NCBI RefSeq assembly: GCF_000504165.1
Contig: NZ_KI632507.1
Coordinates: 286 to 64,285, forward strand
From: Bacillus sp. FJAT-14578
GTDB taxonomy: Bacteria > Bacillota > Bacilli > Bacillales > Bacillaceae_H
Length of the DNA: 64,000 bases
Reading direction: 5' to 3'
In this document: one piece after another, positions 35,369 to 43,280 of the stretch
Layout of the letters: each line of letters opens with the position of its first letter
How positions within the stretch are numbered: the first letter of the stretch is position 1
Notes under the pieces: model-generated
What the model was told of the DNA's origin: nothing
Database searches by the model: none
Seen by the model: the letters and a program-made list of their open reading frames with translations, nothing else
Translations under genes and position numbers: made by a program

Positions 35369-35770
35369 TTAGTTTCCTTCCTCATCTGTATCTTCCGGCG
35401 TATTGACCATGTGCTGGGCGGTTAATACAAGACGTTGGAAAAACTGGGTGCGAAGCTCTCCATCAAGTCCCACTTCGTCCATAGCTTCACTCATACAGTG
35501 CAGCCATGCTTTAGCTCTTGATGGTGTAATAGGGAATGGCAAGTGCCGGGCGCGCATCATCGGATGTCCATGCTCTTCTGTATAAAGAGGCGGACCTCCC
35601 AAGTATTGAGTTAAAAATTGTTTTTGTTTGCGAGCGGTTTCTGTTAAGTCCGGCGGAAAAATCGGGATAAGTTCAGGGTGATTTCCTACCCGTTTGTAAA
35701 ACGCATCTACAAGCCTTGTTAACATCTCCTCACCAATTGCATCATAGGGCGTATACATTTGATTCGTCAT
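35369..35770 (-). CDS. yjbI: YjbI, group II truncated haemoglobin
   Basis: 133 residues, 2/2 globin. Tyr in FYKR (B10 region), RARHLPFPITPSRAKAWLHCM contains the proximal His and the conserved Trp of group II. It binds haem and O2; B. subtilis YjbI has been reported to protect YjbH from aggregation or act as a peroxidase, so coupling with spxH makes functional sense. ATG follows AAAGGAG on the minus strand. First gene of a two-gene operon. Confidence 0.93.
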   Translation of the reverse strand: MTNQMYTPYDAIGEEMLTRLVDAFYKRVGNHPELIPIFPPDLTETARKQKQFLTQYLGGPPLYTEEHGHPMMRARHLPFPITPSRAKAWLHCMSEAMDEVGLDGELRTQFFQRLVLTAQHMVNTPEDTDEEGN

Positions 35771-36418
35771 GTCGATAACTCCTTTAAACCTATTGTTAAC
35801 GAAAACAGTCTTTACCCCTCATTAACGGACAGTAAGACCCCCACTTCCGACGCACAGGATGTGCTAGCGAAGACGTTGCGACAGGACGTCGCGTTTTTAG
35901 TCTTCGTTCTTTAGTCATCGCGGAAGTTTAAGTGGAGGATAACTGCCCGTAAAAGCCCGAATAGAAGAACACAGACTAACATCGCCGCGTCCTGCGGCAA
36001 CGTCTGTGTGACCCGCATCGTGCGGGCCTAACTAACCATCGGTGAGGGAAGGAAAACTCCCACCGATGGAAGTTTCCTTTATCTTTAACGGGTAATAAGA
36101 CCCTTGCTGAATAAAGTTTCCTTTATTGTATCAACGCCATGATAATATCTCAAACTATTCGCTTACTCGCTTTTCTTTCGCTCCAACCGACGGTAAAACT
36201 TCCGCTTCCAAGAAGGGTATGGCGTTCTGTCACGACAAATTTGCCAGTATATCCTGTACAGCGAACTTCCATGCCGGCAAAAGGTTTATTCCTTTTCCGG
36301 TTGGAGATGGAAGCGTATATCCCTTGTTAGGATATGTATGGTCAGCGTTTCTCAATCAAAAAAACCTTTTGATTCTTTGTATGCAACGCGCATAGGAATC
36401 AAAAGGAAGGCTGGAATG
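35771..36418. repeat. Gene-poor region with repeat family A, copy 1
   Basis: 35815-36081 holds the longest family A copy, from CATTAACGGACAGTAAGACC to CCACCGATGGAAGTTTCC, with an inner block CGCGTCCTGCGGCAACGTC and hairpin CCCGCA-CGTGCGGG. A second truncated copy (AACGGGTAATAAGACCC...AAAGTTTCCTTTAT) follows at 36087-36127. Then about 290 bases with a doubtful 40-codon minus frame (36150-36272). Copies of A also lie near 48236, 53445 and 57565. Confidence 0.7.
36358..36406 (-). terminator. Terminator of the yjbK-yjbJ operon
   Basis: Minus strand CCTTTTGATTC pairs with GAATCAAAAGG and is followed by TTTTTTT. Confidence 0.82.
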
Positions 36419-37054
36419 TCATGTTAAATAGGTATTGGTGATTTTTTGAACATATCGCTGTGTTTCTTTAAAAGGAGGAATGCCTCCGTATTTATCAACA
36501 TTGCCTGGACCGGCATTGTAAGCGGCAAGTGCCAAAGAAAGGTTGTCGTCATATTTATCAAGCATCTGCCGTAAATATTTCGCTCCCCCGCTAATATTTT
36601 GCATAGGATCATATGGATCTGTTACACCGAGATAACGGGCGGTACTCGGCATTAGCTGCATGAGTCCCATTGCGCCCGCCTGGCTTTTTGCTTTCGGGTT
36701 AAAATTAGATTCATGACGAATAACGGATTTAATCAATTTAGGATCCAAATCATATGCTTGAGCTGCTTTTTCAATCATGTTTTCCATACTGTTACCTTGC
36801 GAAACAGGAACTGTGGGTGAAGCTGGCTGTGCCAGTTTGTTCATCACCGATTCTGCCTTAAAGGGAAGGAAAGAAGAATACATAGAAAGGGGTTGGCTAT
36901 TCGCTTTCTTCACAGGCTCTTCCTGGTCGGCAAGGAGCTGCTGCAGCATTTCTTGAAATATTGATGTATTCGCATTGGAAGAGGAAGCAGATGTCCCTGA
37001 AAAGCTGCGAAGAGCTTGTAATTCAAGTAAGGTTTTCAAAGATTGAACGTCCAT
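36419..37054 (-). CDS. cwlQ: Lytic transglycosylase (CwlQ/YjbJ type)
   Basis: 211 residues: a low-complexity N-terminal half, then a soluble lytic transglycosylase domain (about 95-205). The catalytic Glu is in IRHESNFNPKA (about 114), followed by QAGAMGLMQLMPSTA and LALAAYNAGPGNV, all classical. No obvious signal peptide. It cleaves the glycan strands of peptidoglycan; B. subtilis YjbJ (CwlQ) has both transglycosylase and muramidase activity. Starts two bases after the yjbK stop, so coupled. Confidence 0.88.
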   Translation of the reverse strand: MDVQSLKTLLELQALRSFSGTSASSSNANTSIFQEMLQQLLADQEEPVKKANSQPLSMYSSFLPFKAESVMNKLAQPASPTVPVSQGNSMENMIEKAAQAYDLDPKLIKSVIRHESNFNPKAKSQAGAMGLMQLMPSTARYLGVTDPYDPMQNISGGAKYLRQMLDKYDDNLSLALAAYNAGPGNVDKYGGIPPFKETQRYVQKITNTYLT

Positions 37055-37056
37055 GT

Positions 37057-37647
37057 TTATTCCTCGCTTATTTGTGAGTATTTCAATTGGTAAAATCGTC
37101 TAATTTTGTTTTCTGTATGCCGAATGGGGATGCGGAATTGTTCAAGCAAATCGTGAAATTGCTTCTTGCCGGCATGGAAATCAGAAGCTTCGAATTCTAA
37201 TTCATAATCGTCCTTATTTAAATAGAAACTGTGGTCTAACACAAGGAGCCCATCCTTGTACGGAAATTGTGAACGTTTGGTTGCCAATGTTCCGAAATAA
37301 ACGAGTTGAGTGACATCTATACCGAGCTGCTGAATGAGGCCTGCGATTTCGCCTGTTACGGTTGCCTCACCGTCTAACAATCTAGCCGCTTCTTGAGAAG
37401 ACAGGGACTGGTGGGATTCCAACAACCCTTCATTATAAGGCTGCTTTAGTGTCAGCGTATATATCTCTTTCTTTTTTCGAATTCTCAGAGCGGTACCATG
37501 GTTTTTTAAAGAAAACTCGGGCGTATCAAAATAATGGTTTTCTTGTGTAATGAAATCGTCCTCTTTGACAGAAAAATGAGAGGCGAGCCTGTGAAATTCT
37601 TCTTCTGTCAATAAATTTTTAAACTCAATTTCTAATTCTTGTTTCAT
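37057..37647 (-). CDS. yjbK: CYTH-domain protein YjbK
   Basis: 196 residues. The CYTH signature E-x-E-x-K reads ELEIEFK at positions 4-10, and later strands show TALRIRKKKEIYTLTLKQP and the paired acidic/basic residues of triphosphate tunnel enzymes. CYTH proteins bind triphosphates and divalent cation; the B. subtilis YjbK substrate is not established, though its neighbours (YjbM alarmone synthetase, NadK, PrpE) are nucleotide enzymes. ATG follows AAAGGACAGG. Divergent from yjbL. Confidence 0.9.
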   Translation of the reverse strand: MKQELEIEFKNLLTEEEFHRLASHFSVKEDDFITQENHYFDTPEFSLKNHGTALRIRKKKEIYTLTLKQPYNEGLLESHQSLSSQEAARLLDGEATVTGEIAGLIQQLGIDVTQLVYFGTLATKRSQFPYKDGLLVLDHSFYLNKDDYELEFEASDFHAGKKQFHDLLEQFRIPIRHTENKIRRFYQLKYSQISEE

Positions 37648-37751
37648 AAAGCCTGTCCTTTCTTCTGTGAGGTTGTGTTGTTCCTATTATCCCACACCCC
37701 GTCCTTATGTTAAAATAAAAAACGAATTGGATTGCTGGAAGGAGTTTATGT

Positions 37752-38141
37752 ATGAAAAAAAGAATTGAAGTGATAGACAGCTATATCGAACAGGAGCAAT
37801 TATATTTAACTGCACAACCATTTGAGGCAGAGATCAAAGAAATCCGCGATACGGCTCAAATGATTACAGATTCCGATAATCTATCATTTATCTATATTAT
37901 CGACATTAACGATCAATTTGTTTATGTGAGCATACCCGGAAAAAATTGGTCTCATTTAAAGAAGGCCCTTGATTGTGAGTACGGCGTATATCTAAAACTG
38001 AATGATCACACTTTACAATTGGAAAGTTTTTTAGATGAGCTTCGTTATTTAATTGAGAATATTGAAGGAAACGCTAACTACGGAGAGAAAATGGTCTCGG
38101 CTGTGGAAGAGATTTTTTTAACGCGTGAAGACGAATCATAA
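37752..38141 (+). CDS. yjbL: YjbL hypothetical protein
   Basis: 129 residues, acidic, no membrane segment. Begins MKKRIEVIDSYIEQEQLYLT; the middle (NLSFIYIIDINDQFVYVSIPGKNW) looks like a small alpha/beta domain. Function unknown. ATG follows GGAAGGAG. It lies directly before the alarmone synthetase gene and probably forms one transcript with it and nadK; B. subtilis has yjbL-yjbM-ppnKA in this order. Confidence 0.8.
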   Translation: MKKRIEVIDSYIEQEQLYLTAQPFEAEIKEIRDTAQMITDSDNLSFIYIIDINDQFVYVSIPGKNWSHLKKALDCEYGVYLKLNDHTLQLESFLDELRYLIENIEGNANYGEKMVSAVEEIFLTREDES

Positions 38142-38193
38142 AAAAAGAAAAGATTCGATTGTTAGTATTGGCAGATTGGGGGACATATTAGCA

Positions 38194-38826
38194 ATGGTAC
38201 AGCATTGGGATTTATTTTTGGCTCCTTATAAACAAGCGGTAGAAGAGTTGAAGGTGAAATTGAAAGGGATGCGCTCACAATTTGAAATGCAATCAACAAA
38301 TTCACCGGTTGAGTTTGTCACAGGCAGGGTAAAACCGATTCCAAGCATTTTAGATAAAGCCGCAAGAAAAGGAATCCCTCTTGATAAGCTGGAAGAAGAG
38401 ATGCAAGATATAGGCGGTTTACGCATGATGTGTCAGTTTGTTGATGACATTAAAACGGTCGTGAAAATGCTTCGCCAGCGAACGGATTTCGAAATTGTGG
38501 AAGAAAGAGATTATATCACCCAAAAAAAGGCGAGCGGCTATCGTTCGTATCATGTGGTCATCCGCTATCCTGTTCAAACCATTAACGGGGAGAAAAAGAT
38601 CTTGATCGAAATTCAAATCCGTACATTGGCCATGAATTTTTGGGCAACGATTGAACATTCTTTAAATTACAAGTACAGCGGCAATTTCCCCGAAGAGATT
38701 AAAGAAAGACTTCATCGTGCAGCGGAAGCAGCCTTTCGATTGGATGAAGAAATGTCTCAAATTCGAGGAGAGATTCAGGAAGCGCAAGTTATTTTCTTGC
38801 GTAAGCAAGAAAATGCAGAGGAATAG
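38194..38826 (+). CDS. yjbM: Small alarmone synthetase, (p)ppGpp synthetase SasB/RelQ
   Basis: 210 residues, a single RelA/SpoT-type synthetase domain without hydrolase. GRVKPIPSILDKAARKG, DIGGLRMMCQFVDDI, GYRSYHVVIRYP and IEIQIRTLAMNFWATIEHSLNYKY (about residues 140-165) are the synthetase signatures and nearly identical to B. subtilis YjbM as I recall it. It transfers pyrophosphate from ATP to GTP or GDP. The ATG after TTGGGGGA was chosen; an ATG at 38125 overlapping yjbL would add 23 residues absent from the family. Confidence 0.93.
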   Translation: MVQHWDLFLAPYKQAVEELKVKLKGMRSQFEMQSTNSPVEFVTGRVKPIPSILDKAARKGIPLDKLEEEMQDIGGLRMMCQFVDDIKTVVKMLRQRTDFEIVEERDYITQKKASGYRSYHVVIRYPVQTINGEKKILIEIQIRTLAMNFWATIEHSLNYKYSGNFPEEIKERLHRAAEAAFRLDEEMSQIRGEIQEAQVIFLRKQENAEE

Positions 38827-38934
38827 ACGAAAGGAAACATGATAGTGCTAGTTTTGCAACGGTACCTTCCGAACAGCCAGCGTTTCAGGATTGAAAGCCG
38901 GAGGTAAGGAAAGAAAAGGGATGGGGTGAAAGAA

Positions 38935-39729
38935 ATGAAATTTGCCATTACGTCAAAAGGTGACCAAACATCTAACATGCTAATGCAAAAGATGCGTACC
39001 TATTTACTTGATTTTCAACTGGAATATGACGAAAATCAGCCGGACATCGTTATATCGGTTGGAGGCGACGGAACACTTCTGTATGCGTTTCATCGTTATC
39101 GAAATCGCCTTGATAAAACGGCTTTCATTGGAGTACATACGGGCCATTTAGGTTTTTACGCGGACTGGGTTCCGGAGGAAATTGAAAAAATGGTCATCGC
39201 GATTGCCAAAACTCCGTATCAAGTGGTGGAATATCCTTTACTGGAAGTGATTATCCGTTATATAAACGGTAATCGCGAATCGCGTTATTTAGCTTTGAAC
39301 GAATGTACGGTGAAGAGTGTAGAAGGTTCACTTGTCATGAATTTAGAGATAAAGGGGCAATTGTTTGAAACATTCCGGGGAGATGGATTGTGCATTTCGA
39401 CTCCTTCCGGTAGTACAGCGTATAATAAATCTCTCGGAGGAGCCATTTTACATCCTTCATTGGAGGCTTTTCAAATCGCTGAGATGGCGTCGATTAACAA
39501 TCGAGTGTTCCGGACGATCGGTTCTCCGCTCATTTTGCCGTCGCATCATACATGTATGTTGAAACCGATCAATGATGTGGACTATCAGATCACAATTGAT
39601 CACCTTACGCTTTTACATAAGGATGTTAAATCTATTCAATTCCGTGTGGCAGATGAAAAAATCCGATTTGCCCGCTTCCGCGCATTTCCGTTTTGGCAAA
39701 GGGTAAGAGATTCATTCGTTTCTGACTAA
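38935..39729 (+). CDS. nadK: NAD kinase
   Basis: 264 residues. The nucleotide motif GGDGTLLYAFH (about 44-54) and FRGDGLCISTPSGSTAYNKSLGG (about 148-170) define the NadK/PpnK family. It makes NADP from NAD and ATP or polyphosphate. Start ATG follows GGGATGGGGTG; a GTG three codons earlier is the alternative. In the yjbL-yjbM-nadK-yjbO series, next to nucleotide-acting genes. Confidence 0.95.
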   Translation: MKFAITSKGDQTSNMLMQKMRTYLLDFQLEYDENQPDIVISVGGDGTLLYAFHRYRNRLDKTAFIGVHTGHLGFYADWVPEEIEKMVIAIAKTPYQVVEYPLLEVIIRYINGNRESRYLALNECTVKSVEGSLVMNLEIKGQLFETFRGDGLCISTPSGSTAYNKSLGGAILHPSLEAFQIAEMASINNRVFRTIGSPLILPSHHTCMLKPINDVDYQITIDHLTLLHKDVKSIQFRVADEKIRFARFRAFPFWQRVRDSFVSD

Positions 39730-39782
39730 GGACTGAGGCCGACAGGTAAACATACATACTTGTCGGCCTCGTCTCCTAAAAG

Positions 39783-39856
39783 GGAATGGAAAGCTATATT
39801 AAAGTTGCTTTTGACTCATTCGTACAAAATGCTGGAAATCAACATCCTTGTTTAGC
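39783..39856 (+). repeat. Repeat family C fragment
   Basis: GCTTTTGACTCATTCGTACA (39808 on) and GAAATCAACATCC match the fragment at 9334 and, partly, 48440-48495. It fills the nadK-yjbO gap. Confidence 0.5.
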
Positions 39857-39883
39857 GAAGCTTTCATGAAAGGGAAGAAAAGA

Positions 39884-40780
39884 ATGAGCGAACAGTTTAC
39901 ATTGACATGGACAGTAAGTGAGAAAGACTCCGGACGTTTAGTACGGGAATTTTTAAAGGAGCACGACATTTCCAAAACAGCCTTAACGGATATTAAGTTT
40001 AATGGCGGGGATATTTTAGTAAATGGTGAGCACGTGACCGTCCGTTATCCTTTGGAACAAGGGGATGTATTATCCGTTTTATTTCCTCCTGAAGTGCCAA
40101 GCGAGGGATTAACGGCAGAAAATATCCCTCTTGATATTGTGTACGAGGATGAGTACATATTAGTCATTAACAAGCCGCCGTTTTTATCAAGTATTCCATC
40201 ACGTGAGCATCCAACGGGATCATTGAGCCATGCATTGCTTCATTATTACGGGAAGCATCATATTGCCTCGACGATTCATTTAGTGAACCGGCTTGATCGT
40301 GACACATCCGGACTTTTAATTGTTGCCAAACATCGATATGTACATCATTTATTTTCTAAAGAGCAGAGGCATCATAACATTCACCGGACTTATCGGGCGA
40401 TGGTTCATGGGGTTCTTCCTGTTGAGAACGGAACGATTGATGCGCCAATCGGACGCAAAAGCGAAAGTATTATTGAACGGGAAGTTCGTCCAGATGGGCA
40501 GCATGCGGTTACGCATTATAAAGTACTGGAACGCTTGGATGATTGTACATATGTACAATTAAAGCTGGAAACCGGCCGGACTCATCAAATTCGCGTTCAC
40601 TTATCGCATTTGGGCCATCCTCTCTTAGGAGATGAATTGTATGGGGGGAGAAGGAGCGAAATTGAACGTCAGGCCCTTCATAGTTACGAGCTGAATTTTT
40701 ATCACCCGATTCTTCAAAAAGCCTTTTCTTTTACGGCGGAGATCCCGGAAGATATGAGGCGTCTTGTACAAATAAGGTGA
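39884..40780 (+). CDS. yjbO: RluA/RluD-type pseudouridine synthase YjbO
   Basis: 298 residues. An N-terminal S4-like stretch (RLVREFLKEHDISKTALTDIKFNGGDILVNG, about 14-45) precedes the synthase domain. The catalytic Asp is in HLVNRLDRDTSGLL (about 143), and LETGRTHQIRVHLSHLGHPLLGD is the later family motif. It isomerises uridine in ribosomal or transfer RNA; the site cannot be told from sequence. ATG chosen after AAAGGGAAGAA; longer starts upstream lack a site. Confidence 0.92.
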   Translation: MSEQFTLTWTVSEKDSGRLVREFLKEHDISKTALTDIKFNGGDILVNGEHVTVRYPLEQGDVLSVLFPPEVPSEGLTAENIPLDIVYEDEYILVINKPPFLSSIPSREHPTGSLSHALLHYYGKHHIASTIHLVNRLDRDTSGLLIVAKHRYVHHLFSKEQRHHNIHRTYRAMVHGVLPVENGTIDAPIGRKSESIIEREVRPDGQHAVTHYKVLERLDDCTYVQLKLETGRTHQIRVHLSHLGHPLLGDELYGGRRSEIERQALHSYELNFYHPILQKAFSFTAEIPEDMRRLVQIR

Positions 40781-40814
40781 TTCAAACGGTTTACATTCCC
40801 GTTTGAATCACCTT
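40774..40814. terminator. Bidirectional terminator between yjbO and prpE
   Basis: AAGGTGATTCAAACGG pairs perfectly with CCGTTTGAATCACCTT; it overlaps the yjbO stop. Confidence 0.82.
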
Positions 40815-40847
40815 AAGCTTTTCTGCCGACTAACCGCCGGAAATATC

Positions 40848-41591
40848 TTAATCGTCAAATGAACGAAACTTTTCCGGTACATAAGGCAAGGAAGACGGAA
40901 CGGACACGATTTTTTGTTCCGGGTAACAAAAGGCGGTCAGTGTCCCGCCAAATACCGCTCCTGTATCAATGTTAATCGTATTGTTTATTTTGCGGGGTTC
41001 TTTGACAGGAGTATGTCCATAGACGATGAGAGATTTTCCTTTGTAATGCTGTGCCCAGTCGCGGCGAACCGGTGATCCGTCCGGATGGGTTTCCCCTGTA
41101 ATGTCACCATAGAAAACAAATGTTTTAACCTTTTGATTGAACTTTCCAATATAATCCTCTCGAATGCCGGCATGAGCGACAATGACTTTATTGCCGTCAA
41201 GCTGCAAATAAAGGGGCGCATTTTCATACAATTCCATGAATTGGTGGCGGATGGCTGTTCGATCGATGGGTGAAAGCTCCTCGTATTCGGCAACTGTTGT
41301 TTCTAGTCCATGCGAAATTTGGACTTTGTTTCCAAGAAAAAAACGGTACAGCTTATTACAGTGATTTCCGGGACAGTAATGAGCCGCCTTCTCTTGGATG
41401 ACAAGCTTATGTACGATGCGAACTATTTCTAAAGAATGCGGCCCTCTATCTGTTAAATCCCCTACAAATACTAACTGGCGGCCGTTTGGATGTTTTGGCA
41501 GCCCCTTCTCCCAAGAGTATCCCAGTTGCTTTGTCAGTTGTACAAACTCTTTGTAACATCCGTGAATGTCTCCAATGATATCGAATTTCAT
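40848..41591 (-). CDS. prpE: PrpE, bis(5'-nucleosyl)-tetraphosphatase / protein phosphatase
   Basis: 247 residues, calcineurin-like phosphoesterase. The metal motifs GDIHGCY (7-13), VGDLTDRGP (about 44-52) and GNHCNK (about 78) are intact, with YGHTPVKEP near the C-terminus. PrpE of bacilli cleaves asymmetric Ap4A and dephosphorylates phosphotyrosine, and affects germination. ATG is on the minus strand after AAAGGACGG. Convergent with yjbO, divergent from mgtE. Confidence 0.9.
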   Translation of the reverse strand: MKFDIIGDIHGCYKEFVQLTKQLGYSWEKGLPKHPNGRQLVFVGDLTDRGPHSLEIVRIVHKLVIQEKAAHYCPGNHCNKLYRFFLGNKVQISHGLETTVAEYEELSPIDRTAIRHQFMELYENAPLYLQLDGNKVIVAHAGIREDYIGKFNQKVKTFVFYGDITGETHPDGSPVRRDWAQHYKGKSLIVYGHTPVKEPRKINNTINIDTGAVFGGTLTAFCYPEQKIVSVPSSLPYVPEKFRSFDD

Positions 41592-41872
41592 CTAAATCCG
41601 TCCTTTCAACAAAATAAAATAGCGGGCTAGTTGTGTAAACTATAGAGGAATGTTGAAACAGGCGAATGAATGGATCTAGTAAATGCCAAAAGCCGTCGCC
41701 CTTAAGTATTGTTACCGTATTGCTTCTCATTATATCAACCGCAATGACAAAATGGTTACAATTAGCCCGTCATGATTTTTACATGTTCGTTAAGATTGAA
41801 GGATATTAGTTGCATTTTCCTTCTTGTTCATAATAAAGTTAAATGAGTTTCCAATCGGAAAGGGGGGAGAAA
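41592..41872. other. prpE-mgtE intergenic region
   Basis: 280 bases. No M-box magnesium riboswitch was recognised: the conserved GTGAGGCTCC is missing, although ATGCCAAAAGCCGTCGCCC is faintly similar to part of one. TATAAT occurs on the minus strand at about 41736 and may serve prpE. Confidence 0.4.
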
Positions 41873-43246
41873 ATGGGCCGTTCTGATGAAAAAGAATGGT
41901 GGGAATCAACAGAGAAAACGCTGCTGCAGTTGTTGGATGAAGAAAAAATCGATGAGTTTCGAGGAGAGTTTCTCGTTCTTCCTTCTTACGATCAGGCTAA
42001 GTTTTATGCTGAATTGGAAGAGGAGAAAAGACTTCAGCTTTATCGTTTTCTATCTCCCGCTGAAGTAGCCTATATTTTTGAGACGCTGGAAGTGCCTGAG
42101 GACGAATATCAGCAATTATTATCGGCGATGCATCCTACCTTTGCTGCTGACATGCTTTCACATATGTATGCCGATGATGCGGTCGATGTCCTGAATGAGC
42201 TTGATAAAGAACAAGTCGCTAGTTATTTAACGATTATGAATGACGAGGCTGCACAAGAAATCAAAGAATTGCTTCACTATGAAGAATACACAGCCGGCAG
42301 TATCATGACAACGGAGTTTATTGCCATCCAGGCAAATCAAACGGTAAAGTCAGCGATGCACATTTTAAAACAAGAAGCGCCGGAAGCGGAAACCATTTAC
42401 TATATATACGTAATTGATGATGAAAGAAAGCTTGTAGGCGTCGTATCCCTTCGTGATCTCATCGTCTCGGATGACGAAGTGATGATAGCTGACATCATGT
42501 ATAACCGAGTCGTTTCAGCATCTGTTGCGGAGGACCAAGAAGAGGTAGCGAAAAAAATGAGGGACTACAACTTTTTGGCTTTACCCGTTGTCGATTTCCA
42601 ATATCATTTGCTCGGAATCATTACCGTAGATGATGTGATTGATGTAATCGATGAAGAAGCTTCAGATGACTATTCGAAATTTGCGGCGGTCAGTGATGTT
42701 GATAGACTGGATAAAGGTCCATTCAGTGCGGCACGCAAGCGATTGCCATGGCTTGTCATTTTGCTGTTTTTAGGAATGTTTACAGCGAGTCTTATTGGAA
42801 AATTTGAAGATACACTGAACCAGGTCGCCATTTTAGCTGTCTTCATTCCTCTCATTGCCGGAATGGCAGGAAATACAGGCACACAGGCCCTGGCTGTGGC
42901 CGTCCGTGGTTTAGCAACAGGGGACGTGGAAAACGAGAGCAAATGGAAACTGATTATAAGAGAAGCTGGAACAGGCCTTATTACAGGCGGCATATGCGGT
43001 ATACTCGTGACGATTGTCGTTTATGTGTGGCAAGGAGACATCTTTTTGGGCATGCTCGTGGGAATTTCCATTTTTGCTACTTTGATTGTCGCCACGCTTG
43101 CGGGGGCTCTTGTCCCTCTTATCATGCATCGGTTGAAAATTGATCCTGCTGTTGCATCGGGTCCTTTTATTACGACAATCAATGATATTATCAGTATTTT
43201 GATTTATTTTGGCTTAGCTACATTATTCATGAGCTATTTAAAATAA
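41873..43246 (+). CDS. mgtE: Magnesium transporter MgtE
   Basis: 457 residues: MgtE N domain (about 10-130), two CBS domains (about 135-255) and five membrane helices from about 285. ATG follows AAAGGGGGGAG. The membrane part includes PLIAGMAGNTGTQALAVAVRGLATGD, the pore-lining signature. The cytosolic domains sense Mg and gate the channel. In B. subtilis prpE is followed directly by yjbQ; here mgtE intervenes. yjbQ follows after 34 bases and could be co-transcribed. Confidence 0.95.
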   Translation: MGRSDEKEWWESTEKTLLQLLDEEKIDEFRGEFLVLPSYDQAKFYAELEEEKRLQLYRFLSPAEVAYIFETLEVPEDEYQQLLSAMHPTFAADMLSHMYADDAVDVLNELDKEQVASYLTIMNDEAAQEIKELLHYEEYTAGSIMTTEFIAIQANQTVKSAMHILKQEAPEAETIYYIYVIDDERKLVGVVSLRDLIVSDDEVMIADIMYNRVVSASVAEDQEEVAKKMRDYNFLALPVVDFQYHLLGIITVDDVIDVIDEEASDDYSKFAAVSDVDRLDKGPFSAARKRLPWLVILLFLGMFTASLIGKFEDTLNQVAILAVFIPLIAGMAGNTGTQALAVAVRGLATGDVENESKWKLIIREAGTGLITGGICGILVTIVVYVWQGDIFLGMLVGISIFATLIVATLAGALVPLIMHRLKIDPAVASGPFITTINDIISILIYFGLATLFMSYLK

Positions 43247-43280
43247 TCATGTTGATGTACTAAAGGAGGGAGGACCTTAT

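Noticed and set aside
36126..36395. 89-residue plus-strand frame in the gap between yjbI and cwlQ
   Set aside because: TTG start without a ribosome site, low-quality composition, overlaps repeat A remnants and the cwlQ terminator.
41592..41872. Possible M-box magnesium riboswitch before mgtE
   Set aside because: Only a faint match (ATGCCAAAAGCCGTCGCCC); the conserved GTGAGGCTCC core and pairing are absent.
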